From JAOUEA01 sp963719165 (GTDB taxonomy: Bacteria > Actinomycetota > UBA4738 > HRBIN12): a stretch of 64,000 nucleotides of DNA. The stretch covers positions 248,001 to 312,000 of the forward strand of contig CAVRAV010000001.1 in assembly GCA_963719165.1 (NCBI GenBank). The letters run 5' to 3'. Both the position numbers and the translations under genes were made by a program. The notes below the pieces were generated by a model that saw nothing but the letters and a program-made list of their open reading frames with translations, made no database searches and was not told the DNA's origin. Shown here piece after piece: positions 25,709 to 35,379 of the stretch (positions are counted from its first letter, which is position 1; the number at the start of each line of letters is the position of its first letter).

Positions 25709-26712
25709 CGGTTCTTCCTCCCGCGGCGTTTGGCCTTGCCGTCGCCGCTCTGCGGATCCTGGCCGTCTTCCGCGCTCTTCCCGGTGAGCGAGAGGAACAC
25801 GTCGTCGAGCGTGGGGCGGTGCAGGGCGATGTCGGCGAGTTGGATGTCGGTCTCGCCCAGCCGACGGACGCTGTCGAGCAGCGCGGTGGGGCCCTGGGTG
25901 CCCACAGGGATCCGCAACGAGCCCGCGTCTTGGTCGACGTTGGGCTCGCCGGTGCCGATGCCCGCGAGCGATTCGGTGACGCGTCCGAGGTCACCCTGCC
26001 GCTCCACGTGCAGCTCCAGTACCTCGCCGCCGATCTGGTCCTTCAGCTCGTCGGACGTGCCCTCGGCGAGGAGCGAACCGTGGTCGATGACGGCGATCCG
26101 GTCCGCGAGCTGATCGGCCTCCTCGAGGTACTGCGTCGTGAGCAGGAGCGTGGTGCCCTCCTGCTGCAGCTCGCGGATGAACTCCCACACGTCGAGGCGG
26201 CTGCGCGGATCCAGCCCCGTGGTCGGTTCGTCGAGGAAGAGCACGTCGGGCCGCCCCACCAGGCTGGCGGCGAGGTCCAGCCGTCTGCGCATACCGCCGG
26301 AGTAGGTGTTGGCGGGCCGGTCCATGGCGTCGGACAGATCGAAGCGCTCGAGGACATCGACGCTGCGTCGGCGGGCCTCCTCGCGCGCCAGGTGGTAGAG
26401 GCGGCCCACCATCTCGAGGTTCTCGAGGCCGGTGAGGTTCTCATCGACCGCGGCGCTCTGCCCGGCGAGTCCGATGCGGAACCGGAGCTCCTCGGCGTCG
26501 CGCACGACGTCGAGCCCGTCGACCGTGGCGCGCCCGCCGCTCGGGAGCAGGAGCGTGGCGAGGATCCGGATCATGGTCGTCTTGCCGGCCCCGTTGGGAC
26601 CGAGCAGGCCGAAGACGCTGCCCTGCTCGACCTCCATGTCGATGCCCTTGAGGGCCTCGACCTCGCCGAAGTTGCGGACGATGCCTTCGGTGATCACGAT
26701 GGGCTCGGCCAT
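25705..26712 (-). CDS. ABC transporter ATPase, DrrA-like
   Basis: The 335 residues start at the ATG at 26712 (MAEPIVITEGIVRNFGEVEAL). Walker A is GLLGPNGAGKTTM (about residues 36-48), the signature YSGGMRRRLDLA (about 138-149) and Walker B VLFLDEPTTGLDP (about 157-169). The C-terminal DrrA-type extension ends in HRPTLDDVFLSLTG, the motif that contacts DrrB in the doxorubicin exporter. A lysine/arginine-rich tail (KAKRRGRKNR) closes the protein. It is divergent from lon across a 150-base gap that holds a 14-bp palindrome. Confidence 0.9.
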   Translation of the reverse strand: MAEPIVITEGIVRNFGEVEALKGIDMEVEQGSVFGLLGPNGAGKTTMIRILATLLLPSGGRATVDGLDVVRDAEELRFRIGLAGQSAAVDENLTGLENLEMVGRLYHLAREEARRRSVDVLERFDLSDAMDRPANTYSGGMRRRLDLAASLVGRPDVLFLDEPTTGLDPRSRLDVWEFIRELQQEGTTLLLTTQYLEEADQLADRIAVIDHGSLLAEGTSDELKDQIGGEVLELHVERQGDLGRVTESLAGIGTGEPNVDQDAGSLRIPVGTQGPTALLDSVRRLGETDIQLADIALHRPTLDDVFLSLTGKSAEDGQDPQSGDGKAKRRGRKNR

Positions 26713-26778
26713 AGGTCGTCCAATGTACCGGGGCACGGCGACAACGACAGCCTCCCAGATCCCCTGGCGTCGCAGGAC

Positions 26779-26792
26779 GTAATCGCGATTAC
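26779..26792. promoter_or_regulatory. 14-bp perfect palindrome between drrA-like gene and lon
   Basis: GTAATCGCGATTAC is perfectly self-complementary and AT-richer than its surroundings. It sits 67 bases upstream of the drrA-like start and 71 bases upstream of lon, so one dimeric regulator could control either or both. It is not a HAIR/HspR box (CTTGAGT-N7-ACTCAAG) or a CIRCE element, the known heat-shock operators. The bound regulator is unknown. Confidence 0.5.
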
Positions 26793-26862
26793 AACTCGGG
26801 AATAGGAGCCTCCCGGCGGGGCGTTCTTGCTGATGCACGACCCGAACGAACGGAGATCGCAC

Positions 26863-29238
26863 ATGCCCGATATCGACGTCCCCCCGACGCAGACCCACAC
26901 CCTGCCGCTCCTGCCGCTCACCACCGGCGTGGTGTTGCCCGGCATGGTGGTGACGCTCACCATCGAATCCGACGAGGCCCGCGCCGCGGTGGACGCCGCC
27001 TCCGACGACGACGAACGCCTGCTGCTGCTCGTCCCGCGCATCGACGACCGCTACGCCCGTGTAGGCACCATCGCGAAGATCGAGGACGTGGGTGCCCTGC
27101 GCGGCGGCACCGAGGCGCTCGTGATCCGTGGCGTGTCGCGTGCGGTGCTGGGCGCCGGCGTCGCGGGGACCGGCGAGGCGATCTGGATCCAGGCCGACCC
27201 GGTCGCCGAGGTCGAGCCCTCGGTGCGCGCGAAGCAGCTCGCGCGCGAATACCGAGCGGTGATCGAGAACGTCGTGGAGGCCCGTGGCGTCCCGCAGGTG
27301 GCCGAGTTCCTTCGCGGCATCGCCGACCCGGGGCAGATGGCCGACACCTCCGGCTATTCACCCGACCTCAGCCTGGAGCAGAAGGTCCAGGTGCTCGAGA
27401 CCGTCGAGGTCGAGGCCCGCCTGGAGCTCGTGCTGGCCTGGGCCAAGGACGTTCTGGCCGACCTCGAGCTGAAGGACAAGATCCGCACCGAGGTGAGCGA
27501 CGGCATGGAGAAGCGCCAGCGGGAGTTCCTCCTGCGCGAGCAGATGAGCGCCATCCGTAAGGAGCTCGGCGAGGACGGTGAGGAGGACGTGGTCGCCGAG
27601 TACCGGCGCAAGATCTCCGAGGCGGGCATGCCCGAGGACGTCCAGGCGGAGGCGGCGCGCGAGCTGGGGCGCCTCGAACGCACGTCCGAGCAGTCGCCCG
27701 AATACGGCTGGATCCGGACCTACCTGGACTGGATGACGGAGCTTCCGTGGTCTACTCGATCGGAAGACAACCTCGACATCGCGCAGGCGCGCGGGGTGCT
27801 CGACGAGGACCACGAGGGCCTCGACGACGTGAAGGATCGGATCCTCGAGTACCTCGCCGTGCGCAAGCTTCGCCAGGAGCGCGGTCTGGGCGAGGCCGGA
27901 GGCCGCGGGTCGGGTGCCATCTTGACGCTCGTGGGCCCCCCCGGCGTGGGCAAGACCTCACTGGGTGAATCGGTTGCCCGTGCGCTCGGCCGCAAGTTCG
28001 TGCGCGTCTCGCTGGGAGGCATCCACGACGAGGCCGAGATCCGCGGCCACCGTCGCACGTACGTGGGCGCCTTGCCGGGGCGGATCGTCCGTGCGCTGAA
28101 GGACGCCGGCACCAAGAACCCCGTCATGATGCTGGACGAGGTCGACAAGGTCGGCGCCGACTGGCGTGGCGACCCCTCCAGCGCGCTGCTGGAGGTGCTG
28201 GACCCTGCCCAGAACCACACCTTCCGCGACCACTACCTCGACGTCGATCTGGATCTGTCCGAGGTCCTGTTCGTGACGACGGCGAACGTCGCCGAGACGA
28301 TCCCGGGCCCGCTGTTCGACCGCATGGAGGTCATCCGGATCGACGGCTACACCGAGGACGAGAAGCTCGCCATCGCCAAGCACCATCTGGTGCAGCGCCA
28401 GCTCGAGCGCAACGGTCTGCGTGAGGACGAGGTGACGCTGTCCGACGACGCCCTGCGCGTGGTCGTTTCCGACTACACCCGCGAGGCGGGCGTGCGGAAC
28501 CTCGAACGCGAGATCGGCAAGGCGCTGCGCAAGGTCGCCACGCGGATCGCGTCCGAGGACGTCACGACTCCCGTGCGGATCGAGGCGGGGGACGTGCGCA
28601 CCTACCTCGGTCGCCAGCGGTTCTTCTTCGAGGCGGCGGAGCGCACGGCCGTCCCGGGCGTGGCCACGGGACTCGCCGTCACGGGCATCGGGGGCGACGT
28701 GCTCTTCATCGAGGCGACGCGCGAGGACGCCGAGAGCGACGGGCTCACCCTCACCGGTCAGCTGGGCGACGTGATGAAGGAATCCGCGCAGATCGCGCTC
28801 AGCTACATCCGCTCGCATCACGAGGCGCTGGGGATCGAGCCCGAGCGGCTCCGTGGCCGGTTCCATGTCCACGTCCCCGCGGGCGCCGTTCCCAAGGACG
28901 GCCCGAGTGCCGGCGTCACCATGACGACCGCGCTCGTTTCGTTGCTGACGGACGCCCCGGTGCGCCCGGTGGTGGGGATGACGGGCGAGGTCACGCTGCA
29001 GGGCCGGGTCTTGCCGATCGGCGGGCTCAAGCAGAAGGTGCTCGCGGCGCACCGAGCTGGGCTCACCGAGGTGATCCTGCCCAAGCGCAACGAGGGCGAT
29101 CTCGACGACGTGCCGGATGCCGTTCGCGAGCAGATGACCTTCCACGTCGCCGAGGACGTGCTCGACGTGCTTGCGGTGTCCCTGCGCTCCTCCGACGAGG
29201 ACGCCGTCGCCGACACCGACGCTGACGTGGCCGTCTGA
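26863..29238 (+). CDS. lon: ATP-dependent protease Lon
   Basis: The 791 residues start at the ATG at 26863; GGAG at 26852-26855 favours it over the in-frame TTG 36 bases upstream. The N-terminal LAN domain occupies residues 1-190 (LPLLPLTTGVVLPGMVVTL), followed by a helical region (QREFLLREQMSAIRKELGE), the AAA+ domain with GPPGVGKTS near residue 360 and MLDEVDKVG, and the protease domain with catalytic dyad Ser682 (PKDGPSAGVTM) and Lys725 (GGLKQKVLAAHRAG). It is a LonA-type cytosolic protease that degrades misfolded and regulatory proteins, possibly including tmRNA-tagged ones. An acidic tail ends the protein. Confidence 0.96.
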   Translation: MPDIDVPPTQTHTLPLLPLTTGVVLPGMVVTLTIESDEARAAVDAASDDDERLLLLVPRIDDRYARVGTIAKIEDVGALRGGTEALVIRGVSRAVLGAGVAGTGEAIWIQADPVAEVEPSVRAKQLAREYRAVIENVVEARGVPQVAEFLRGIADPGQMADTSGYSPDLSLEQKVQVLETVEVEARLELVLAWAKDVLADLELKDKIRTEVSDGMEKRQREFLLREQMSAIRKELGEDGEEDVVAEYRRKISEAGMPEDVQAEAARELGRLERTSEQSPEYGWIRTYLDWMTELPWSTRSEDNLDIAQARGVLDEDHEGLDDVKDRILEYLAVRKLRQERGLGEAGGRGSGAILTLVGPPGVGKTSLGESVARALGRKFVRVSLGGIHDEAEIRGHRRTYVGALPGRIVRALKDAGTKNPVMMLDEVDKVGADWRGDPSSALLEVLDPAQNHTFRDHYLDVDLDLSEVLFVTTANVAETIPGPLFDRMEVIRIDGYTEDEKLAIAKHHLVQRQLERNGLREDEVTLSDDALRVVVSDYTREAGVRNLEREIGKALRKVATRIASEDVTTPVRIEAGDVRTYLGRQRFFFEAAERTAVPGVATGLAVTGIGGDVLFIEATREDAESDGLTLTGQLGDVMKESAQIALSYIRSHHEALGIEPERLRGRFHVHVPAGAVPKDGPSAGVTMTTALVSLLTDAPVRPVVGMTGEVTLQGRVLPIGGLKQKVLAAHRAGLTEVILPKRNEGDLDDVPDAVREQMTFHVAEDVLDVLAVSLRSSDEDAVADTDADVAV

Positions 29239-29249
29239 GGGCCGTCCCC

Positions 29250-29858
29250 GTGGAGATCGTGGTCTTCGGTTCGACGGGACGCACGGGCGTCGCCGTGGTC
29301 GCGCACGCGCTCGATCGCGGCCATCACGTCACGGCCTTCGCCCGGTCGCCCCGCAAGCTCGCTCTCGAACACGCTGCCCTGCGGGTGGTGACCGGCGACG
29401 CGTTCGACCCGGCGGCCGTGAGCGCGGCCTTCGACGGTGCCGATGCCGCGATCTCCGCGCTCGGTGCCGGAACGCTCGAGCCCACCACCGACCTGTCGAC
29501 CGCCACCGCCAACGTGATCGCGGGCGCCAGGGCCAACGGCGTGCGCAGGCTCTCCGCCACGCTGTCTCGAGCCGTGTTCTCGGCCACGACGCGGCCCCCG
29601 TTCCAGAACATCGCCGAGGAGCACAAGCGCAACCTCGCGGCCCTGCAGGCGAGCACCCTCGCGTGGGTCGGGGCGTGCCCGACCAGTATCGAGGACGAAC
29701 CGGGCACCGGCTCGTACGAGGCCGTGCTGGACGGGCCGGCCTCCGCCTCGAGGATCTCGCGCTTCGACCTCGCGGACTTCCTGATCGACGCGGTCGAGGG
29801 CGACGCGTTCGTGGGCCACGCCGTGGGCGTATCCGCCCCGTCGCGCAGCGAGCCCTGA
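29250..29858 (+). CDS. NAD(P)-binding protein, atypical SDR (NmrA/BVR-B-like)
   Basis: 202 residues. The Rossmann motif VVFGSTGRTGVAVVAHALDRGHHVTAFARSP marks the atypical SDR group of flavin reductase/biliverdin-reductase-B and NmrA-like proteins. The catalytic Tyr-Lys pair of classical SDRs is absent. GTG at 29250 starts it, 11 bases after lon, so it may be co-transcribed with lon. Members reduce flavins or act as NAD(P)H sensors, and the role here is unknown. Confidence 0.78.
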   Translation: MEIVVFGSTGRTGVAVVAHALDRGHHVTAFARSPRKLALEHAALRVVTGDAFDPAAVSAAFDGADAAISALGAGTLEPTTDLSTATANVIAGARANGVRRLSATLSRAVFSATTRPPFQNIAEEHKRNLAALQASTLAWVGACPTSIEDEPGTGSYEAVLDGPASASRISRFDLADFLIDAVEGDAFVGHAVGVSAPSRSEP

Positions 29859-29951
29859 TCCGGGCGGTCGGGAGACCGCACCGCCCCCTCGCGCCGGCGA
29901 GGACCCGGAGGCACCCCCGTATCCTGGCACGATGGCTTCCCGGAAGACCGC

Positions 29952-30845
29952 GTGCTCGAGCTGATCGACCTGTCCCGCCGTTTCGGCGACGTCGTCGCCC
30001 TCGACGGGGTCTCCTTCGTGGTTCCGGCCGGCAGCATCGTGGGATTCGTGGGACCTAACGGCGCGGGCAAGACCACCGCCATGCGCATCGCCCTCGGGGT
30101 GTTGGCGCCCGACGCAGGGGAGGTGCGCTGGAACGGCGCCCCCGTAGACGCCGCCGCACGGCGCCGATTCGGCTACATGCCCGAGGAGCGAGGTCTGTAT
30201 CCGCGGATGAAGGTCCGCGACCAGCTGATCTACCTCGCGCGGCTGCACGGGTTGGCCAGGACCGAGGCGGCGGGGCGCGCCGATGAGATCGCGCAGACCC
30301 TCGGCGTCGAGTCGCGTACGGGCGACCGTGTGGAGGCGCTCTCCCTGGGGAACCAGCAACGCGTGCAGCTCGCAGCGGCGCTCGTGCACGAGCCCGACGT
30401 CCTCGTGCTCGACGAGCCGTTCAGCGGACTGGACCCCGTGGGTGTGGACGCACTCGCGGGTGTCCTGCGCCGGCAGAGCGAGAACCACGGCGTGCCCGTG
30501 GTGTTCTCCAGCCATCAACTCGACCTGGTCGAACGCATCTGCGACGCGGTGGTGCTGATCGATCACGGTCGGGTCGTGGCCTCGGGCACGATCGACGAGC
30601 TCCGTGCCGCCCGGGCCCGTCGCCTCGTGCGCGTGGAGGTGGCGGGCGCGGACGAGGAGTGGTTCGCGTCGCTGCCGGGCGCCCGACTCGACGCCCTCGT
30701 GCCCGGCGGGGTGATCCTGGAGCTCGACGCGTCGCTCGACGAGCAGCGGGTGCTCGATCTCGCGCGCGGCTCGGGAGACGTCATGCATTTCAGCTGGGTT
30801 CGCCCCTCGCTCGCCGAGCTGTTCCGGGAGGTCGTGCAGGCATGA
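29952..30845 (+). CDS. ABC transporter ATPase, NatA-like
   Basis: 297 residues. Walker A is FVGPNGAGKTTAM (about residues 32-44), the signature LSLGNQQRVQLAAA (about 132-145) and Walker B VLVLDEPFSGLDP (about 152-164). The C-terminal part (VRVEVAGADEEW...LAELFREVVQ) is typical of the ABC-2 ATPases paired with NatB permeases, which export Na+, lipids or peptides. The start is GTG. The stop overlaps the permease start by 4 bases (ATGA). Confidence 0.88.
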   Translation: MLELIDLSRRFGDVVALDGVSFVVPAGSIVGFVGPNGAGKTTAMRIALGVLAPDAGEVRWNGAPVDAAARRRFGYMPEERGLYPRMKVRDQLIYLARLHGLARTEAAGRADEIAQTLGVESRTGDRVEALSLGNQQRVQLAAALVHEPDVLVLDEPFSGLDPVGVDALAGVLRRQSENHGVPVVFSSHQLDLVERICDAVVLIDHGRVVASGTIDELRAARARRLVRVEVAGADEEWFASLPGARLDALVPGGVILELDASLDEQRVLDLARGSGDVMHFSWVRPSLAELFREVVQA

Positions 30846-32031
30846 GCGCGCCACCGCCCGCTCCCACCGACCGCGGCGCATGGTTGCTCGTGGCTCGCCG
30901 CGATTTCCGAGTGCGGTTGCGGGACAAGGGATTCGCGATCTCCACCGCGATCACCCTGAGCGTTCTCTCGATCTTCATCTTCGTGAAGGCGTACGCCGGT
31001 GGCGGCGCGCCGTCTTACGAGTTGGGGGTCGTGGGGACGGCGGCGGCGGGCATGCCCGTGGCGTCGTCGCGGAGCAGCAAGGCATCCAGGTCAGCGTTCG
31101 CTCGTTCCCCGACGATGCCGCCGGGCGCCGCGCGCTCAGCGACGGTGCGATCGACGCGCTGCTCGAGGGCGATCGCCTGATCGGCCAACGCGACGTTCCC
31201 CAGCAGCTCCGAGACGTGCTCCAGACGTCGGCGGCCGCGGGGCGCATCCAAGCCGCTCTCGCCGACACGGGTGCATCGCCGCCCGAGATCGCTCGTCTGC
31301 TCGACCCCCACCCGCTCCAGGTGCAAACGGTCGAACCGGTCGACGCGCATCGCGACAGCAACGCGGGGGTGGCGTTCATCGGCGTGTTCTTGCTTTATGG
31401 CCAGCTGTTCGGCTACGGGGTGTGGGTGGCGACGGGCGTGATCGAGGAGAAGGCCTCGAGGGTCGTGGAGGTCCTGCTGTCCGCGATCAGCCCCCGGCAG
31501 CTGCTCACGGGCAAGGTCGTCGGGATCGGGTCGCTCGGCGTCGTGCAGCTCGCGTTCATCGCGTCGTTCGCGATCGTGCTGGCCAAGGTCACCGGGGCGC
31601 TGTCGATCTCGGCGAGCGCCGTCGGCGTCGCCGTGCTGGTCCTGGCCTGGTTCGTGCTGGGGTTCGCGTTCTACGCGGGCCTGTTCGCCGTGAGCGGAGC
31701 GCTCGTCTCGCGCATGGAGGAACTCCAGAACGCGACGGTGCCGATCAACATCATCATCCTGGTGTCGTTCTTCATCTCGGTGGGTGCGGTGCAGAGGCCC
31801 GACGCGCCCGTGGTGGTCCTGGCCTCGCTCTTGCCCTTCTCGGCGGCCTTGGCGATGCCCGTTCGGATCGTGGTCGGCGCCGCCACCGCGCCGCAGATCG
31901 TGGCGTCGGTGCTCATCCTCCTGGGTTCGACCGCGCTGCTGATCCCGCTGGCCGGGAGGATCTACGCGGGCGCGGTGCTGCGCACGGGGGCTCGCGTCAG
32001 ACTCCGGGACGCCTGGCGCGCCGCGAGGTGA
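30842..32031 (+). pseudogene. ABC-2 permease, NatB-like, with a -1 frameshift
   Basis: The ATG overlapping the ATPase stop begins MSAPPPAPTDRGAWLLVARRDFRVRLRDKG and a first TM (ISTAITLSVLSIFIFVKAYA), but this frame loses sense after GMPVASS. From about 31066 the coherent sequence (VAEQQGIQVSVRSFPDDAAGRRALSDG, then five TM segments ending at 32031) is in the -1 frame. One missing base near 31061-31068 joins the two parts into a protein of about 396 aa with the expected NatB topology, including the YGVWVATGVIEEKASRVVEVLLSAISPRQLLTGK motif. Either the gene is inactive or the consensus has a one-base error. The intact partner ATPase favours the latter. Confidence 0.8.
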
Positions 32032-32057
32032 GATGGCCGCGTGGCTAGGGTGGAGGC

Positions 32058-32924
32058 GTGCCCCCCGCCTGGACCGGTCCCAACCTGCGCCACGCCGCCG
32101 CGATGTTCCGGTACGGACGCAACCCGACCGCCACCGTCTACGACTCGCTCGGCGAGGATTTCTTCCTCGCGCTCGCGCCGGGCTGGCTGAACCTCGGGCT
32201 GTGGGAGGGGGACGGAAGCGACCCGGCCGAGGCGGTCGTGGCCGTCCGCAGGCTGGTCGCATGCCTCGCCGGAGACCTGCCGCGCCGGGGCCAGGTGCTG
32301 GACGTGGGCAACGGCCTCGCCGAACAGGACCCCGTGATCGCCGACGTGGCCCGCACGAGGAGCCTCACCGCACTCAACATCACGCATTCGCAGCTGCGCA
32401 GTGGGGTTGAGCGCCTGCACGCCGCCGGGGCGCACGGGGTGAACGGCGATGCGACCCGCATGCCCTTCCGCGACGCGAGCTTCGACGGCGTGATCAGCGT
32501 GGAGGCCGCCTTCCATTTCCCCTCGCGGGACGCGTTCTTCGCCGAGGCGTTCCGGGTACTGCGCCCGGGCGGCGTGCTGACGATGTCGGATATCGCGACC
32601 GTTCGGTACCCGCGGGGGCCCCGCGAGGCGTTCGCCGCGCTCACGCAGCTGCGCGCGTGGGGCCTCGGCGTGCACGCGGCCGCCTCGTCAGGCGTGATCC
32701 TGCGCAAGGCAGAAGCCGCGGGGTTCACGGACCTTCGCTCCGAACGCGTGGGAGACCGGGTGATCGCTCCGGCCCTGCGGTTCGTGCGCGACCGGCTGGA
32801 CGCCGGTCGGGGAGCGCCCTGGAGCATCGAACAGGCGGCGCGACTCATGCTCACGCAGGTGGACCTGATCTGGGAGCGCGGCATGATCGACTACCTGCTC
32901 CTGTGCGGCTCGAAACCACGCTAG
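32058..32924 (+). CDS. SAM-dependent methyltransferase (small-molecule type)
   Basis: 288 residues, GTG start. WLNLGLWEGDG precedes motif I, here VLDVGNGLAEQDPV, in which the usual GxGxG is GNGLA. Then come DATRMPFRDASFDGVISVEAAFHFPSRDAFFAEAFRVLRPGG and TMSDIA, typical of methyltransferases acting on sterols, tocopherol precursors or macrolide sugars. Nothing nearby names the substrate. It is convergent with the DUF885 gene (19-base gap) and follows the NatAB pair. Confidence 0.8.
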   Translation: MPPAWTGPNLRHAAAMFRYGRNPTATVYDSLGEDFFLALAPGWLNLGLWEGDGSDPAEAVVAVRRLVACLAGDLPRRGQVLDVGNGLAEQDPVIADVARTRSLTALNITHSQLRSGVERLHAAGAHGVNGDATRMPFRDASFDGVISVEAAFHFPSRDAFFAEAFRVLRPGGVLTMSDIATVRYPRGPREAFAALTQLRAWGLGVHAAASSGVILRKAEAAGFTDLRSERVGDRVIAPALRFVRDRLDAGRGAPWSIEQAARLMLTQVDLIWERGMIDYLLLCGSKPR

Positions 32925-32943
32925 CGCTCGCCCGGCGGCGACG

Positions 32944-34587
32944 TCAGGCGAACGCGCGCGCGAGCGAAGGGAGTGGCACCGTGCCGAGCGAGAGCAGCCG
33001 ATCGTGGAAGTCGCGGACCGAGAACGCCGATCCCTCGCGGGCCTCGGCCGCCCCACGGGCGTCCTGGATGCGCATCATCCCGATCATGTAGCTCAACGCC
33101 TGCGCCGGCATCGCGATGTAGCGATCGACCTCGATCACGGACTCGGTGTGAGGCACGCCGCCCTCCTCGAGCTTGGCGACCGCTGCCTCGCGCTGCCATC
33201 CCATCGTGTGGATCCCGGTGTCCGTGATGAGCCGGCCGGCACGAAGGAGCTGACCCTCCAGCATGCCCAGCCGCTCGCCGTCGTCGAGGTACAGGCCCAT
33301 CTCGTCGGCGAGGCGTTCGCAGTAGAGACCCCAGCCTTCGCAGAAGGCGCTGCCCGCCAAGATCCCGCCGAACCGCCGCAGCCGCGGCTGCTCGGGCATC
33401 TCCTGCTCCAACGAGACCTGGAAATGATGGCCGGGATTGGCCTCGTGGAACGTCACCGCCGCGATGGAATGGACCTCGCGGCTGGGAAGGTCGTACGTGT
33501 TGAGGTAGTAGACACCTCGGCGTGACCCGTCCTCGGTGGGAGGGTTGTAGAACGCGGCCGGCAGGTCCGCCTCGCGGAACGCCTCTACCGGGCGCACCTC
33601 GCAGTTGTCGCGCGGCAGCCGCCCGAACCAGGCGGGCGCGGCGTCCCAGCCCCGGGCGACCTGATCCTGCACCACCCGGAGGAAGGCGTCGGGCGAGGAG
33701 GGGGTATCGGCGCCGTCGGCGCGTAGCGCCGCCACGGCCTCGGCGGCCGAGGCATGGCCCATGCGGGCCACCACGTCGGCCCGCTCCGCCTGCAACGCGT
33801 CGAAGCGCTCGACCCCCAGTGCGTGGACCTCGTCGGCGTCGAGCGGCAGCGAGGTCCAGGACAAGACCTCCGCCTCGTACATCGCCTCGCCGTCGGGGAC
33901 AGCGCTCAGCCCGATCGTCTCCGTGGCGTGGGGGAGGTACTCCCGCAACGACACCAGGAAGCGAGCGTACGCGGGGTTCACCACGTCGCGCACGACGGCC
34001 GAGAAGCGTGCGCGCCCCTCGACGTCCTCGCCGAGCGGCGCAAGGATCGGCGATGCATCGGCGCCCAGGTCCAGGAGCCGCTCGACCTGGGTGAGCGCGC
34101 GCTCGGCCACCACACGCGGCGACGTCACGCCGGCCGCCACGCCGTCGCGGGCGACCTCGGTGGAGGCATCCAGGAAAGCGGGGATCGCCCGGAGACGGGC
34201 CTCGTAGCGATCCAGCCGCTCGGGCGTGTCGGTCCGTTGCATCGAGGCGAGCTCGCCCGGGAGCTGCCCCGGACCGAACAGATGGTTCGCCACGGACAGC
34301 CGGTCCGTGCGGCGCTGCAGGCCGCCGAGGTAGCGCCTGGCGATGGCCTCTAACACGTCGAGCGTGGCGCGGTCGGCATCGTCCAGGGCGCCGCGATCGA
34401 TCTGCGCGGCGTCGGCGAGCGCCGCGCGTTGCACGGTCTCGTTCGCCCCGCGTCCCGCCTCGCTGGGATCGGGGAGGCGGTCGTCGTAGCGCTCGTCGCC
34501 CGTCGAGGTGCCCAGGAGCGGTTCGAGCTCCAACAGTTCTTCCCAGTAGCGTTCCGCGAGTACCCACGTGCGTTCGCTTTCGTTCAC
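32944..34587 (-). CDS. DUF885 family metallopeptidase-like protein
   Basis: 547-residue helical protein. The DUF885 active-site signature VTFHEANPGHHFQVSLEQEM lies near residues 373-392, and GSAFCEGWGLYCERLADEMGLY near 410-431 supplies further zinc-site residues. DUF885 proteins are gluzincin-like peptidases of uncertain specificity. No signal peptide is visible, so it is probably cytoplasmic. The next minus-strand gene, an SDR, lies 25 bases upstream, so the two may be co-transcribed. Confidence 0.83.
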   Translation of the reverse strand: MNESERTWVLAERYWEELLELEPLLGTSTGDERYDDRLPDPSEAGRGANETVQRAALADAAQIDRGALDDADRATLDVLEAIARRYLGGLQRRTDRLSVANHLFGPGQLPGELASMQRTDTPERLDRYEARLRAIPAFLDASTEVARDGVAAGVTSPRVVAERALTQVERLLDLGADASPILAPLGEDVEGRARFSAVVRDVVNPAYARFLVSLREYLPHATETIGLSAVPDGEAMYEAEVLSWTSLPLDADEVHALGVERFDALQAERADVVARMGHASAAEAVAALRADGADTPSSPDAFLRVVQDQVARGWDAAPAWFGRLPRDNCEVRPVEAFREADLPAAFYNPPTEDGSRRGVYYLNTYDLPSREVHSIAAVTFHEANPGHHFQVSLEQEMPEQPRLRRFGGILAGSAFCEGWGLYCERLADEMGLYLDDGERLGMLEGQLLRAGRLITDTGIHTMGWQREAAVAKLEEGGVPHTESVIEVDRYIAMPAQALSYMIGMMRIQDARGAAEAREGSAFSVRDFHDRLLSLGTVPLPSLARAFA

Positions 34588-34612
34588 GGGTTCTCCATTT
34601 CGAAGAGGCGGC

Positions 34613-35335
34613 TCAGAGCAGCCCCAGCGTAGCGGCGCCGTCGATCTGCAGGGCGACGCCGCTCACGAACCCCGCGGGCTCCGAACATAGGAACGCGACG
34701 ACGCGCCCGAAGTCTTCCGGGTCGCCGAGGGGCCCATCGAACGCAAGCTCCTTGACGCGGTCGGTCGCGTGCAGGCCCGGACAGACGAGGTTCACGGTGA
34801 TGCCGTCCGCGCTCAGGTCTCTGGCCGCCGTCTTGGCCCAGGCCCACAGCCCGGTGCGGGCCACGTTCGAGTAGGCGAGCTCTGGGATCGGCTGCTTCAC
34901 CGCGTTCGAGGTGATGAAACAGATGCGGCCCCACCCTCCCTCACGCATGGCCGGGATGGAACCGAGGGCCAGGCGGATCGAGGTCTGCAGGTTCGCGTTC
35001 AACGCCGCCGACATGGCCTCTTCATCCACGTCCAGAGCGCGCGCTCGCGGCGGCCCGCCGGCGTTGCCCACGAGGATGTCGAGGCGCCCGAACCGCTCGA
35101 TCGTCTCGGCCACCAAACGACGCGGGGCGTCGGGTTCCGTGACATCGGCCGCGATGCCGAGCGCGTCGGCGCCCAGTTCGTCGACGGTTGCCGCGAGGGG
35201 GCCCGGATCGCGCGCGCAGATCGTCACCCGCGCGCCCTCGCGGGCAAGGGCCAACGCGGCGCCCCGGCCCAGACCCTTCGATGCGGCCGTGACCAGGGCG
35301 ACCTTGCCACGAAGTCCCAGTTCCATGACGTTCAT
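34613..35335 (-). CDS. SDR family oxidoreductase lacking the catalytic Lys
   Basis: 240 residues with a classical SDR fold: VTAASKGLGRGAALALAREG cofactor motif, DILVGNAGG (residues 86-94), FITSNA with Ser143, and Tyr155. The Tyr-xxx-Lys pair is not intact: the Lys position is Ala159, with Arg160 next to it (YSNVARTG). Such BKR-like SDRs exist and their activity is unclear, so it could be a low-activity reductase or have another role. The C-terminus SGVALQIDGAATLGLL is standard. Confidence 0.8.
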   Translation of the reverse strand: MNVMELGLRGKVALVTAASKGLGRGAALALAREGARVTICARDPGPLAATVDELGADALGIAADVTEPDAPRRLVAETIERFGRLDILVGNAGGPPRARALDVDEEAMSAALNANLQTSIRLALGSIPAMREGGWGRICFITSNAVKQPIPELAYSNVARTGLWAWAKTAARDLSADGITVNLVCPGLHATDRVKELAFDGPLGDPEDFGRVVAFLCSEPAGFVSGVALQIDGAATLGLL

Positions 35336-35379
35336 GCTACGGGCCCCGAGGGCGTGGGACCCGTCGGTACGCTGGGTCG

